Positions 33,204-42,372 of a DNA stretch of 64,000 nt are shown here, one piece after another. The notes beneath the pieces are model-generated. The model was given only the letters and a program-made list of their open reading frames with translations, was not told where the DNA came from and did no database searches. The position numbers and the translations under genes were made by a program. Each line of letters opens with the position of its first letter. Within the stretch, counting starts at the first letter, position 1. Source of the stretch: Litorivicinus sp. (GTDB lineage Bacteria; Pseudomonadota; Gammaproteobacteria; Pseudomonadales; Litorivicinaceae); assembly GCA_028339155.1 (NCBI GenBank), contig JAOLBK010000007.1:62001-126000 (forward strand), written 5' to 3'.

Positions 33204-34231
33204 TTCCAGAGTTCTCAATCCGTCTTGCTAAATGGCATCAAGTGTCTGGCCGGCACAATTTGCCATGGCAGGGCCAAGGTCCCTACAGCACTTGGATCTC
33301 CGAAATTATGCTGCAGCAAACTCAGGTGCAAGTCGTAATCCCCTACTATGAAAGTTTTTTAGTAGAATTTCCTAACCCTACTGTCCTAGCAAATTCTTGT
33401 CTCGATCAAGTACTCGCTCTCTGGGCTGGCCTTGGTTATTACGCTCGCGCAAGAAATTTACATGAGGCCGCAAAACAGATACGCGAGGATCATGCAGGTA
33501 TAGTTCCAGACAACCTGGATGACTTGATGCGACTTAAGGGAATTGGACGGTCTACCGCAGGGGCGATCCTTTCACTTGGTTTCAAAAAATCAGGAGTAAT
33601 TCAAGATGGTAATGTGCGACGCGTATTAGCCAGATTATTTCTAATCGACGACGACCTGAGTACCTCGAATTCCCAACGATTACTCTGGAATATCGCCCAT
33701 CAACTGGCTCCGAATGCTGGCCATGATGCCGCCATTCATACACAGGCGATGATGGATTTTGGGGCGCTTTTGTGTACCAAACATAAACCGGGATGTGAAA
33801 AATGTCTCTTTCGAAAGGAATGTCTGGCCAACCAATCCAAGCGTGTTAGCGAGATACCAACGCCTAAAAGAGCCAAGCGAAAAGAACTGAAACAGTGGAT
33901 CATGCTCGAAGTTCGTAATGAGAAAAATAGGATACTGCTGATTAAGAGGCCGGAGAAAGGCATTTGGGGCGGACTTTACGCCCCCCCTATAGGCGAAAGT
34001 CTGTTAACTCTCGGAGCAACTATCGGAATTGAAGAAGTACTCGAAGCATCTGAATTGACAACGCTGGAACATTCCTTCAGCCATTTTAGTATTCAACTTC
34101 TTCATTTTCGTCTATGCGCTGAACCAAAAACGATTCCTGCCGGCGCCTTTTGGGCTGAGATTGACACATTCCAAGGTGGATTGCCCGCACCCGTAAAAAA
34201 GTTACTAAAAAACGAGGAGAAATATTCATGA
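33200..34231 (+). CDS. mutY: A/G-specific adenine glycosylase
   Basis: WISEIMLQQTQVQVVIPYYESF; LKGIGRSTAGAIL HhH; C-X6-C-X2-C-X5-C cluster CTKHKPGCEKCLFRKEC. Confidence 0.94.
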   Translation: MIPEFSIRLAKWHQVSGRHNLPWQGQGPYSTWISEIMLQQTQVQVVIPYYESFLVEFPNPTVLANSCLDQVLALWAGLGYYARARNLHEAAKQIREDHAGIVPDNLDDLMRLKGIGRSTAGAILSLGFKKSGVIQDGNVRRVLARLFLIDDDLSTSNSQRLLWNIAHQLAPNAGHDAAIHTQAMMDFGALLCTKHKPGCEKCLFRKECLANQSKRVSEIPTPKRAKRKELKQWIMLEVRNEKNRILLIKRPEKGIWGGLYAPPIGESLLTLGATIGIEEVLEASELTTLEHSFSHFSIQLLHFRLCAEPKTIPAGAFWAEIDTFQGGLPAPVKKLLKNEEKYS

Positions 34232-34500
34232 CCCGGACCGTATTTTGTAAAAAATTCCAGAAAACGTTGCCTGGCTTAGCTTTACCGCCTTTGCCAGGAG
34301 TACTCGGACAAACCATCTATGAGTCTATTTCTGCAGAGGCCTGGCATCAGTGGCAAGAAAATCAAACCATGCTGATCAACGAATATAGGCTGAGCCTGAT
34401 GGACTCAAAAGCACGAGAATTCTTAACGACAGAGATGCAACGCTTTCTCGATAATGAAGAGTATGCAAAGCCTGCTGGGTACGTCGCACCTTCAAGTTGA
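34228..34500 (+). CDS. yggX: Probable Fe(2+)-trafficking protein YggX
   Basis: MTRTVFCKKFQKTLPGLALPPLPGVLGQTIYESISAEAW; follows mutY. Confidence 0.93.
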   Translation: MTRTVFCKKFQKTLPGLALPPLPGVLGQTIYESISAEAWHQWQENQTMLINEYRLSLMDSKAREFLTTEMQRFLDNEEYAKPAGYVAPSS

Positions 34501-34540
34501 CAGTTGGTTTCATTTTCTGTTCAATAGCCGCCTATTATAT

Positions 34541-34616
<76 letters not shown>

Positions 34617-34652
34617 AATATAAATTCATTTAAATCAATAATTTATGAAGTT

Positions 34653-36668
34653 TCAGGCCATTAATATTTCGGTAACAGGGTAAAATCGCCCATCACTTGC
34701 CAGCGTTGCCACTACAGATTTTCGATCAATAATATTTCCAGAGGAACCTAAACCGATAGGGTGGCCATTGGATGGACACATAGCTCTTGCCTCGCGTAGG
34801 GCCGATCGCACTGCAGCTAGGTTATCGGATTGCGCTATTTCGACCGCTTTAGACCACAAACTTATTGCATTGAGAGTCGATATCGCCGGATCAGTAATTG
34901 GAAGGCTGGCGAGAACAGGGTGCTTAGACCACGAGTCAACTAGATCGTCGTTAACATCATTATTTGCAGCTTGTTGAAAATATCCCCAACAAGTAATTAG
35001 CCCTTCAAGACTTGAACAGTCCATTTCGAAAGTGTCTAAATCAGTCGCGTCAAAAGCAATCATCTGGATTTGATCGAGTTCTAAATCCAACACCGCAAAC
35101 TGGCTCAAAAAGCTCCGAAGAGATGGGCCGACTAGTGAAATGCAGAGCAATATGGGCTCTCGGTTGTATGCCTGAGTAATAGCGCGCAACTCGTCTTCGA
35201 ACTCGACAAAGCCGAGTGGATAGTAGCGGCTTGTGATCCTTGAGCCATCCATGCCCGAAGCTTTCAAATACGAACTGATTGTCTCGTTAATGGTGCGCGG
35301 CCAGACGTAATCCGAGCCAATTGTGATGACGCGCGCGTTTTCTGGATGTCTTTTTCTCGCGTAGTCGAGTGCTGGAATGACAGACTTGGTGGGGGGAGCG
35401 TTCAGATACACCACATCATCTGAGAACTCATTACCTTCAAAGTGGAGCGGGTAAAATAAAATACCCTTGCTCGGCGCGAGCGCCGGCATAACCTTTTTGC
35501 GCGCAGCTGACGTCCAACAACCAAAGAAATACTTGCAGTCATTCGCGATAGAGGCTTTGGTACATTCAAAATAGTTATCCCACTTTGATGCAGGATCAGG
35601 CTGATGAATTTCGACGTTTCGCCCAAGAAGGCCCCCTCGCTCATTGATTCCATCCACGGCCATTTTCGCAACAGCATTCAAAGGGGATTCCCAAGGGCTC
35701 ATGAACCCAGTTTCAGAAAACAAACTACAGATTTTGATTGGCAATGGTTTTGGTTTGTGGACAACCTTCTTGGCGCAATCGGGATCTGCGGTGAAATACG
35801 TGGCAAAGAACGTTTTAATCGCCTCTAGGCGAGGCGCGCCCCTTAAATGCTCTGGATAAGACAAAAAGACATCGATTTCACGAGCGAATTTTGCCGATAG
35901 CCCACCAAGGTCGCTTAGCCCGTCATCCCTAATCCAACTCGGCAGAATTCCAATGCCAAGACCTTCTTTGACGGCAACATACATTTCGCTGATCTTGGTC
36001 ACTTCGAGTACGCACTGCCTCGACACATCTATCGACAGAGACAGTTCAGAGAACGCTTGCCTCTGGGGCAAGAGACTCTCCTTCGGGAAAACGATTATCG
36101 GACTTTTTCGTACAGCCAATGGTTGATGTTCCGTGTCGATCTCAAGATCCGCCAGAAGACGATCACTGATAAGAAAATGAAATCCTGACCGAACGATCTG
36201 TTTTTCGATGAGATTTAGATTTTGACTTTTTCGCAGCGAAATATATGCGTCTGGCAGTCGAGAGTGCTCCGCATCCAGCATCTGTTGGTCGACAATCTCA
36301 ATAAGGTACTCAGGAAAGGATCGATAGAAATCAGGTAGTTTTGGCAGCAACCATGTCAATAAAAACTCGTCGTCGACCACAATGCGAATGACTTTATCCG
36401 ATTGTCGAGTTAGCTCCCCGATCGTTGAACCTAAGATTTGAGACTCGTCATAAATTTTCTTGGCAGAAGCGAACACAGCTGCTCCTTCGCTCGTCAGCTC
36501 AACACCGCGCGAATGTCGAATCAACAAAGTCGCGCCAAGTGCTTCTTCAAGATTTTTAACTCTTCGACTGACTGACGAAATATTTGTACGCAACGCCGTC
36601 GCAGCGCGACTGAACGACTTCTTGTCCGCAACGAAATAAAAATACCTGATGTCATCGAGATTCATCAT
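34653..36668 (-). CDS. LysR-type transcriptional regulator fused to a UrtA/AmiC-like periplasmic-binding-protein domain
   Basis: N-terminus MMNLDDIRYFYFVADKKSFSRAATALRTNISSVSRRVKNLEEALGATLLIR (LysR wHTH), LysR effector domain, then from about aa 300 ICSLFSETGFMSPWESPLNAVAKMAVDGINERGGLLGR... homologous to the adjacent SBP. ATG 36668/36665 preceded by AAAGGGA SD; the ORF-track TTG start at 36698 is unlikely. Confidence 0.9.
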   Translation of the reverse strand: MMNLDDIRYFYFVADKKSFSRAATALRTNISSVSRRVKNLEEALGATLLIRHSRGVELTSEGAAVFASAKKIYDESQILGSTIGELTRQSDKVIRIVVDDEFLLTWLLPKLPDFYRSFPEYLIEIVDQQMLDAEHSRLPDAYISLRKSQNLNLIEKQIVRSGFHFLISDRLLADLEIDTEHQPLAVRKSPIIVFPKESLLPQRQAFSELSLSIDVSRQCVLEVTKISEMYVAVKEGLGIGILPSWIRDDGLSDLGGLSAKFAREIDVFLSYPEHLRGAPRLEAIKTFFATYFTADPDCAKKVVHKPKPLPIKICSLFSETGFMSPWESPLNAVAKMAVDGINERGGLLGRNVEIHQPDPASKWDNYFECTKASIANDCKYFFGCWTSAARKKVMPALAPSKGILFYPLHFEGNEFSDDVVYLNAPPTKSVIPALDYARKRHPENARVITIGSDYVWPRTINETISSYLKASGMDGSRITSRYYPLGFVEFEDELRAITQAYNREPILLCISLVGPSLRSFLSQFAVLDLELDQIQMIAFDATDLDTFEMDCSSLEGLITCWGYFQQAANNDVNDDLVDSWSKHPVLASLPITDPAISTLNAISLWSKAVEIAQSDNLAAVRSALREARAMCPSNGHPIGLGSSGNIIDRKSVVATLASDGRFYPVTEILMA

Positions 36669-36682
36669 TGTCCCTTTCACGA

Positions 36683-36720
36683 TTTGCGTGATTCGCAAAC
36701 CAGATTATCTTTTTCGCAAA
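36683..36720. promoter_or_regulatory. LysR-type operator (TTTGCG-N5-CGCAAA, T-N11-A) plus repeated half-site TTCGCAAA
   Basis: TTTGCGtgattCGCAAA at 36683-36699, second TTCGCAAA at 36713-36720; in the gap between the divergent regulator and SBP genes. Confidence 0.65.
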
Positions 36721-36837
36721 TCTCAGGTCAACAATCAATAACTCATTCCTATTTTCATGGCTTCTCTGGGTCACGCATCATCGATAATGTGTGCATTGCA
36801 AACAAATGCTCCCGAATGACTTTAAGAAGGATTAAAC

Positions 36838-38079
36838 ATGATTAATCGTCGTAAATTTCTCCAAGCATCAGGATTGCTGGCGGGCTCTTCTTTGGCTCCT
36901 GCATTCTTGAGTAGTACTTTTGGCGCTGGGCACTCTGGCACCCAGAAGGTAGGTTGCCTTTTCTCATCTTCCGGCGCTATGGCCAACGTAGAGGGGCGCT
37001 TAAACTCAGTCGTTGAAATGGCTGTAGCAGAGCTTAATGCTGCCGGTGGCGTGCTGGGTAAAACAATCGAGACTGTGATTACAGATCCGGCTTCAGACTG
37101 GCCACTTTATGCACAGAATGGCAGACAACTGCTTCTTCAAGAGCAATGCAAGGCGCTTTTCGGTTGCTGGACTTCTGTGTCGCGGAAATCAGTTCTACCT
37201 GTAGTTGAACAAAATGATGGCCTCCTTTACTACCCCTTGCACTTCGAGGGCGAGGAGAATTCAAATAGCGTTGTGTATATGAATTCTCCACCTGCAAGCT
37301 CGGTTCTTCCTGCTCTGGAATACATGATGTCAGAGGACGGTGGCTCCGCCTCGAGATTCTACATGGTCGGCTCAGACTACGTATGGCCTCGGACGATCAA
37401 CAAAATTAACAAAGGATATTTCGCATCCAAAGGAATCACCGAAGAGTCTTATCGCGAAACATACGTGCCATTCGGCTTCAGCAATTTCCAAAACATCATT
37501 AATGATATTCGCGACTTCGCCAATCAGCCCGGTGGAAAACCGACCATTATTCTGACCGTAGTAGGCAACTCGATCCCAGCGTTCTTCAAAGAGATCATTA
37601 ACCAAGGAATTCTCGCCAGCGACATTCCTATCCTCGGACTCGATGTTCTAGAGGCCGATCTTGAAGGACTCGATACAAGCTCTCTCGTCGGTCATTTAAA
37701 TTGTTGGGCCTACCTGCAAAACGTCGAAAATGCAGAGAACACGAAAATCAAAAGTGCGTGGTCACAATTCGTGAGCGCGAACGGGCTCCCATACAGCCCA
37801 GATGTGATGATTGATCCAATGGTATCGGCATATGATGGCGTGCATATGTGGGGCAAAGCTGTCGAGCGCGCGGGTACATTCGAGGTCCCAGCGGTTAAAG
37901 AAGCATTTGATGGAATCACATTTAACTGCCCATCCGGCTATGAGATTTCCATGTCTGGAGAAAATAATTACGTTGCCCGCGGCGTCTTTATCGGATCTGT
38001 AAACGAAAACCAAGGATTTGACATTCTTTGGCAGTCAGATGACACGCCAACACCGGTCCCATATAGCCCGTACGCCTAA
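36838..38079 (+). CDS. urtA: Urea/short-chain-amide ABC transporter substrate-binding protein (UrtA/FmdD-like), Tat-type signal
   Basis: MINRRKFLQASGLLAGSSLAPAFL twin-arginine signal; GCWTSVSRKSVLPVVEQNDGLLYYPLHFEGEE; VGSDYVWPRTINKINKGY. Confidence 0.88.
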   Translation: MINRRKFLQASGLLAGSSLAPAFLSSTFGAGHSGTQKVGCLFSSSGAMANVEGRLNSVVEMAVAELNAAGGVLGKTIETVITDPASDWPLYAQNGRQLLLQEQCKALFGCWTSVSRKSVLPVVEQNDGLLYYPLHFEGEENSNSVVYMNSPPASSVLPALEYMMSEDGGSASRFYMVGSDYVWPRTINKINKGYFASKGITEESYRETYVPFGFSNFQNIINDIRDFANQPGGKPTIILTVVGNSIPAFFKEIINQGILASDIPILGLDVLEADLEGLDTSSLVGHLNCWAYLQNVENAENTKIKSAWSQFVSANGLPYSPDVMIDPMVSAYDGVHMWGKAVERAGTFEVPAVKEAFDGITFNCPSGYEISMSGENNYVARGVFIGSVNENQGFDILWQSDDTPTPVPYSPYA

Positions 38080-38159
38080 TCCTCGGGATCGCTTGTTGTA
38101 TCCGAATACAGGAATGCGGAACTTTTTACGAACAAGGATGTTCGTTTTTTGGTGGAATC

Positions 38160-39812
38160 ATGACTTTTCTTAGGACCTATCTTCTGAGCGTCTTATTGGC
38201 CATCGCTGGCTCCGTGTCAGCAGATGGTCAGGACAGACAAGACACAAGTGCCATAGTTGGCGGGCTCTGTAGCTCTAAACCAACACAGATGAATCAAGCA
38301 CTCAACGCCCTAGGTTCATTCACAGTAGAGTCATCTGATCCCTTAGTCATCGAAAACAACGCTCGATGGGCGTTATGGATTATTTCGGCACTCACCAAGA
38401 AACAACTGGTTTGCTCCCCAACAGGCTCAGGCTTCGTAAAAGGAGAGGATGAACTACGTGAGGCTGTGACACGTGAGCTCACAAAAGTTGATGAGAATGT
38501 AAAGCTCAAAGCCCCTTTTCTGCATCTTCCGGTCAGGCCGACGGCTGAGATTATCGCAGCAACCACTGAAATGATCCTCGCTAGTGTCACAAACGACGCA
38601 GTCAGCGATAAATCGCTCGAATCACTCGATAAAAAGCCTGAACAGGTTAACTCACGGCAATTTAGTTACCTACTTAAGCAATCAAACCTCCCCGAGCGCC
38701 AGGTAAAGCAACTGGAGCTCGTTGAAGCGTATCAATTATTGAGATCCGAAGACCTTACAGACTATTCCACTGCACTTGCGGTCTTGCGTGAAAATGCATC
38801 AAGAAAAAGTCTCACGGCACTTATTGAGATTCAATCTAGCCTTTCACCCGAGGCATCAGGTAGCAAAGTCGAGATGACTTCTAACGCGATAAATGCGATC
38901 GAGACAGAGTTACAAATCGGACAATTTCTATCGGTTTTATATAGCGGCTTGAGCTATTCAAGCATCCTATTCTTAGCGGCGATTGGACTTGCGATTGTTT
39001 TCGGCCTCATGGGGGTAATCAACTTAGCCCAAGGCGAATTCATCATGATTGGCGCCTACATTACTTTTGTGATCCAAGAGTTGCTTGCAAGCTTTGCGTA
39101 CGGCCTTATGCCATTTTATCTCCTGATCAGTATTCCATTCGTTTTCGTACTTACAGGTGGTATTGGCGCAGCCATTGAATACTCTGTAATCCGACATCTC
39201 TACACGCGACCACTCATGACCCTTCTGGCGACTTGGGGGGTCAGTATTTTTCTCGTAAATGCTGTTCGGGTCCTTTTCGGGACTCAAAACCTAGAATTTT
39301 ATGTTCCCGACTATTTGGTGGGTGGCGTCACGCTATTTGGTGACTTCCTTGTGACTTGGAATCGTCTAGCAACAATCGGATTTGCAGTACTCGTTCTTCT
39401 GCTGACCTGGATCCTCGTCAATAAAACTCGATTTGGCGTGAACGTCCGTGCAGTCACGGAAAATCGCAATATGGCCGGCGCTATAGGGATCGACACGAGG
39501 AAAGTCGACGTCTTAAGTTTTGCACTTGGCTCCGGTTTAGCTGGCCTGGCAGGGCTCGCGCTCTCGACCATCTATAACGTCAACCCGACCATGGGAACCA
39601 ACTTCATCGTCGATGCCTTCATGGTGGTTGTCTTAGGGGGAGTAGGAAGCATCTGGGGAACCCTACTTGCTGCCCTATTAGTCGGCATCGTCAATGTCGC
39701 TATCGAGCCAGTTTACGGTGCAGTAGCGGCGAAAGTGATCGTGATGACACTGATTATCGTAGTGATTCAATTCCGGCCCGAGGGCCTCTTCTCATTGAAG
39801 GTCAGAAAGTGA
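38160..39812 (+). CDS. urtB: Branched-chain/urea-type ABC permease UrtB (long form)
   Basis: GLAIVFGLMGVINLAQGEFIMIGAYITF; signal peptide and about 240-aa N-terminal extension as in long UrtB. Confidence 0.9.
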   Translation: MTFLRTYLLSVLLAIAGSVSADGQDRQDTSAIVGGLCSSKPTQMNQALNALGSFTVESSDPLVIENNARWALWIISALTKKQLVCSPTGSGFVKGEDELREAVTRELTKVDENVKLKAPFLHLPVRPTAEIIAATTEMILASVTNDAVSDKSLESLDKKPEQVNSRQFSYLLKQSNLPERQVKQLELVEAYQLLRSEDLTDYSTALAVLRENASRKSLTALIEIQSSLSPEASGSKVEMTSNAINAIETELQIGQFLSVLYSGLSYSSILFLAAIGLAIVFGLMGVINLAQGEFIMIGAYITFVIQELLASFAYGLMPFYLLISIPFVFVLTGGIGAAIEYSVIRHLYTRPLMTLLATWGVSIFLVNAVRVLFGTQNLEFYVPDYLVGGVTLFGDFLVTWNRLATIGFAVLVLLLTWILVNKTRFGVNVRAVTENRNMAGAIGIDTRKVDVLSFALGSGLAGLAGLALSTIYNVNPTMGTNFIVDAFMVVVLGGVGSIWGTLLAALLVGIVNVAIEPVYGAVAAKVIVMTLIIVVIQFRPEGLFSLKVRK

Positions 39813-39840
39813 TGACCTCAAATTTCAGGGGTGCAGTTTA

Positions 39841-40923
39841 ATGTTTCAAGCAAGTGAAAAGGCGGGAATACTGCTCGCGCTTTGTGGGCTCCTCCTAATC
39901 GGTGCAACATCGCTAGGCTTCAGCACTTCGCAATATGCAATGAACCTTATTGGACAAATTGCTGCATTCGCACTGCTAGCACTGTCACTTGATCTGCTCT
40001 GGGGCTTCTGTGGAATATTAAGTTTAGGCCATGGGCTCTTCTTCGCGATCGGTGGCTATTTGGTAGCCATGCATCTTGTAAAAGTTACGTTTGACGCGAC
40101 AGGTACCCCACCCGATTTTATGTTGTTTATGGGCTGGGACAGCCTTCCTTTTTACTACTTCCAACTCGACAGCATTGCCTACCTAATCGTCGCAATCGCA
40201 GCAGTCACAACAGTCGTTTCTTTTGTCTTCGGATACGTGTCTTTTAGGTCACGCGTTACGGGCGTTTACTTCGCAATCATCACGCAGGCGCTGGTTTATA
40301 TGGTGATGCTTTACATGTTTAGAAACGACTCCGGCTTCGGCGGGAACAACGGCATGACAGGTTTTAAAGAGATATTTGGCATGCCGGCCAGCGGTAGCAC
40401 CACCGCAGCTTTTCTTTGCGGCGGATCACTCGCCACGCTTGGATTATGCCTGTATGGCTGCAAAAAGCTCGTCGACTCCCCGATTGGACAATTTATGCTC
40501 GCTGTTCGAGAGGATGAATCGAGGCTCAGATTCCTCGGCGTGAATACCGTCCATATCAAGCTTATAGCGTGGTGCATCTCAGCAATCCTTGCAGCGATGG
40601 CTGGATTTCTCTACGTGCCGCAAGTTGGCATTGTGAATCCAACGATCTTGAGCCCCGAACTGTCAATAGAGATTGCTGCTTGGGTGGCCCTAGGCGGCCG
40701 AGGCTCTCTCTTGGGACCTATTCTCGGCGCAGTTGTGATAAGCGGCCTAAAATTCATCCTAACCGGTCTAGCTCCTGATTTATGGCCTTTCATTCTCGCC
40801 ACATTAATTATTTGCGTCGTAATTTGGTCTCCAAATGGCCTAGCAGATACCAGCTCACATGTGGCTTCATTTTACAGGCGCTTAGGCTCTCTCACGTCGA
40901 TCAAAGGGAGAAGTCAACCATGA
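39841..40923 (+). CDS. urtC: Branched-chain/urea-type ABC permease UrtC
   Basis: LDLLWGFCGILSLGHGLFFAIGGYLVAMHL; GFGGNNGMTGF. Confidence 0.9.
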   Translation: MFQASEKAGILLALCGLLLIGATSLGFSTSQYAMNLIGQIAAFALLALSLDLLWGFCGILSLGHGLFFAIGGYLVAMHLVKVTFDATGTPPDFMLFMGWDSLPFYYFQLDSIAYLIVAIAAVTTVVSFVFGYVSFRSRVTGVYFAIITQALVYMVMLYMFRNDSGFGGNNGMTGFKEIFGMPASGSTTAAFLCGGSLATLGLCLYGCKKLVDSPIGQFMLAVREDESRLRFLGVNTVHIKLIAWCISAILAAMAGFLYVPQVGIVNPTILSPELSIEIAAWVALGGRGSLLGPILGAVVISGLKFILTGLAPDLWPFILATLIICVVIWSPNGLADTSSHVASFYRRLGSLTSIKGRSQP

Positions 40924-41687
40924 CCACGAAACAAGCACTCTATGTATCTGGTCTCAATGTGTCCTTCGGTAATTTCGCCGTGTTGAAGAATTTGAGTTGG
41001 ACCGTCGACTTTGGTGAGGTACGGGGAGTAATCGGCCCGAATGGAGCGGGAAAAACCACGCTTTTGGACTCGCTTACTGGTAAGACTAGATATCAAAGCG
41101 GCGATATCTATGTCAAAGACACCGTTTCCATAAAAAACCTGACGGAAATTGAAATTGCCAAGCTAGGTATTGGACGAAAATTCCAAAAGCCCAGCGTCTT
41201 CAGCGGCCTTTCTGGTTTCCAAAACTTAGAGATTGCGCTAAGAGCTGGTCATAGCAGATCAATTTACCAACCGAAACTCACATCTCGGCAGAGAGAGAAA
41301 ATCCACGAGACGAGTGAGCTAATCGGTCTCAGTTCCGAGCTCTCTCGAAATGCCGGAACACTGGCACATGGTCAGAAACAGTGGTTAGAAATAGGAATGC
41401 TCATTATTGCCGAGCCATCGGTGATACTTCTTGACGAACCAGTCGCAGGCATGAACAGCGAAGAACGAGGAAAAACGGCTGAACTCATTAGCAATATACG
41501 CGGCCCTAACATTGCCGTAGTTGTTGTAGAACATGACATGGAATTTGTCGGGCAAGTCTGCGACACAGTCACCGTACTTCATGATGGTAGGGTGATGATT
41601 GAGGGTCCAATGGGGGTGGTCCAAGCAGATCCACAGGTCATCGATGTGTACCTAGGCAAGGAGGCTGCAAGTGCTTCAAGCCATTAA
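40920..41687 (+). CDS. urtD: ABC transporter ATP-binding protein UrtD
   Basis: [47 protein letters not shown] overlap with urtC sets the start (ORF track 40782 too long). Confidence 0.9.
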   Translation: MTTKQALYVSGLNVSFGNFAVLKNLSWTVDFGEVRGVIGPNGAGKTTLLDSLTGKTRYQSGDIYVKDTVSIKNLTEIEIAKLGIGRKFQKPSVFSGLSGFQNLEIALRAGHSRSIYQPKLTSRQREKIHETSELIGLSSELSRNAGTLAHGQKQWLEIGMLIIAEPSVILLDEPVAGMNSEERGKTAELISNIRGPNIAVVVVEHDMEFVGQVCDTVTVLHDGRVMIEGPMGVVQADPQVIDVYLGKEAASASSH

Positions 41688-42363
41688 CATTAATCAATTC
41701 TATGACAGCTCCCATTGCTTGAAAGACCTTTCGTTTAGCATCGCGGATAAACAATGTCTGGCAGTACTTGGCCTGAACGGCGCGGGCAAAACGACCCTCG
41801 CAAAGACTCTAATGGGTATAGAGCCCATGCGATCCGGAACACTACTGTTGGATGACATTGATTTAGGACGGCTCCCTTCGTATCGACGGGTCGAGCTAGG
41901 ACTGGGGTACGTCCCTCAAGGTAGAGAAATCTTTAGTGGTTTAACCGTAGAAGAAAATCTGTCGATTGGAGAACGAATTGGCAATAACTCTCCAAGCAGA
42001 ATAAGCCGAACCGAGATTCACGAGATTTTTCCTGTCCTGAGGGAAATGCGGTCTCGGCGTGGCGGCGATCTGTCCGGCGGCCAACAGCAACAGCTCAGTA
42101 TCGCTCGAGCACTTATGACAGGCCCCTCGGTTTTAGTTCTTGATGAGCCTACAGAAGGTATTCAGCCATCAATCGTCAGTGATATTCGGCGCTTAATTCT
42201 TGAGCTCAAAGGCCAATTTACGATCATCTTAATCGAGCAGTACATCGACTTTGCTAAAGAGGTCTGCGATGAATTTATCGTTCTTACGCGGGGAGAAATT
42301 GGGGCGGCAGGTCAAGCATCTGAATTGAATTCAAACATCGAAAAACAGTTTTTAAAAGGTTAG
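41671..42363 (+). CDS. urtE: ABC transporter ATP-binding protein UrtE
   Basis: LGLNGAGKTTLAKTLMGIEP; LGYVPQGREIFSGLTVEENL; LSGGQQQQLSIARALM. Confidence 0.9.
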   Translation: MLQAININQFYDSSHCLKDLSFSIADKQCLAVLGLNGAGKTTLAKTLMGIEPMRSGTLLLDDIDLGRLPSYRRVELGLGYVPQGREIFSGLTVEENLSIGERIGNNSPSRISRTEIHEIFPVLREMRSRRGGDLSGGQQQQLSIARALMTGPSVLVLDEPTEGIQPSIVSDIRRLILELKGQFTIILIEQYIDFAKEVCDEFIVLTRGEIGAAGQASELNSNIEKQFLKG

Positions 42364-42372
42364 GAGTTTTCT

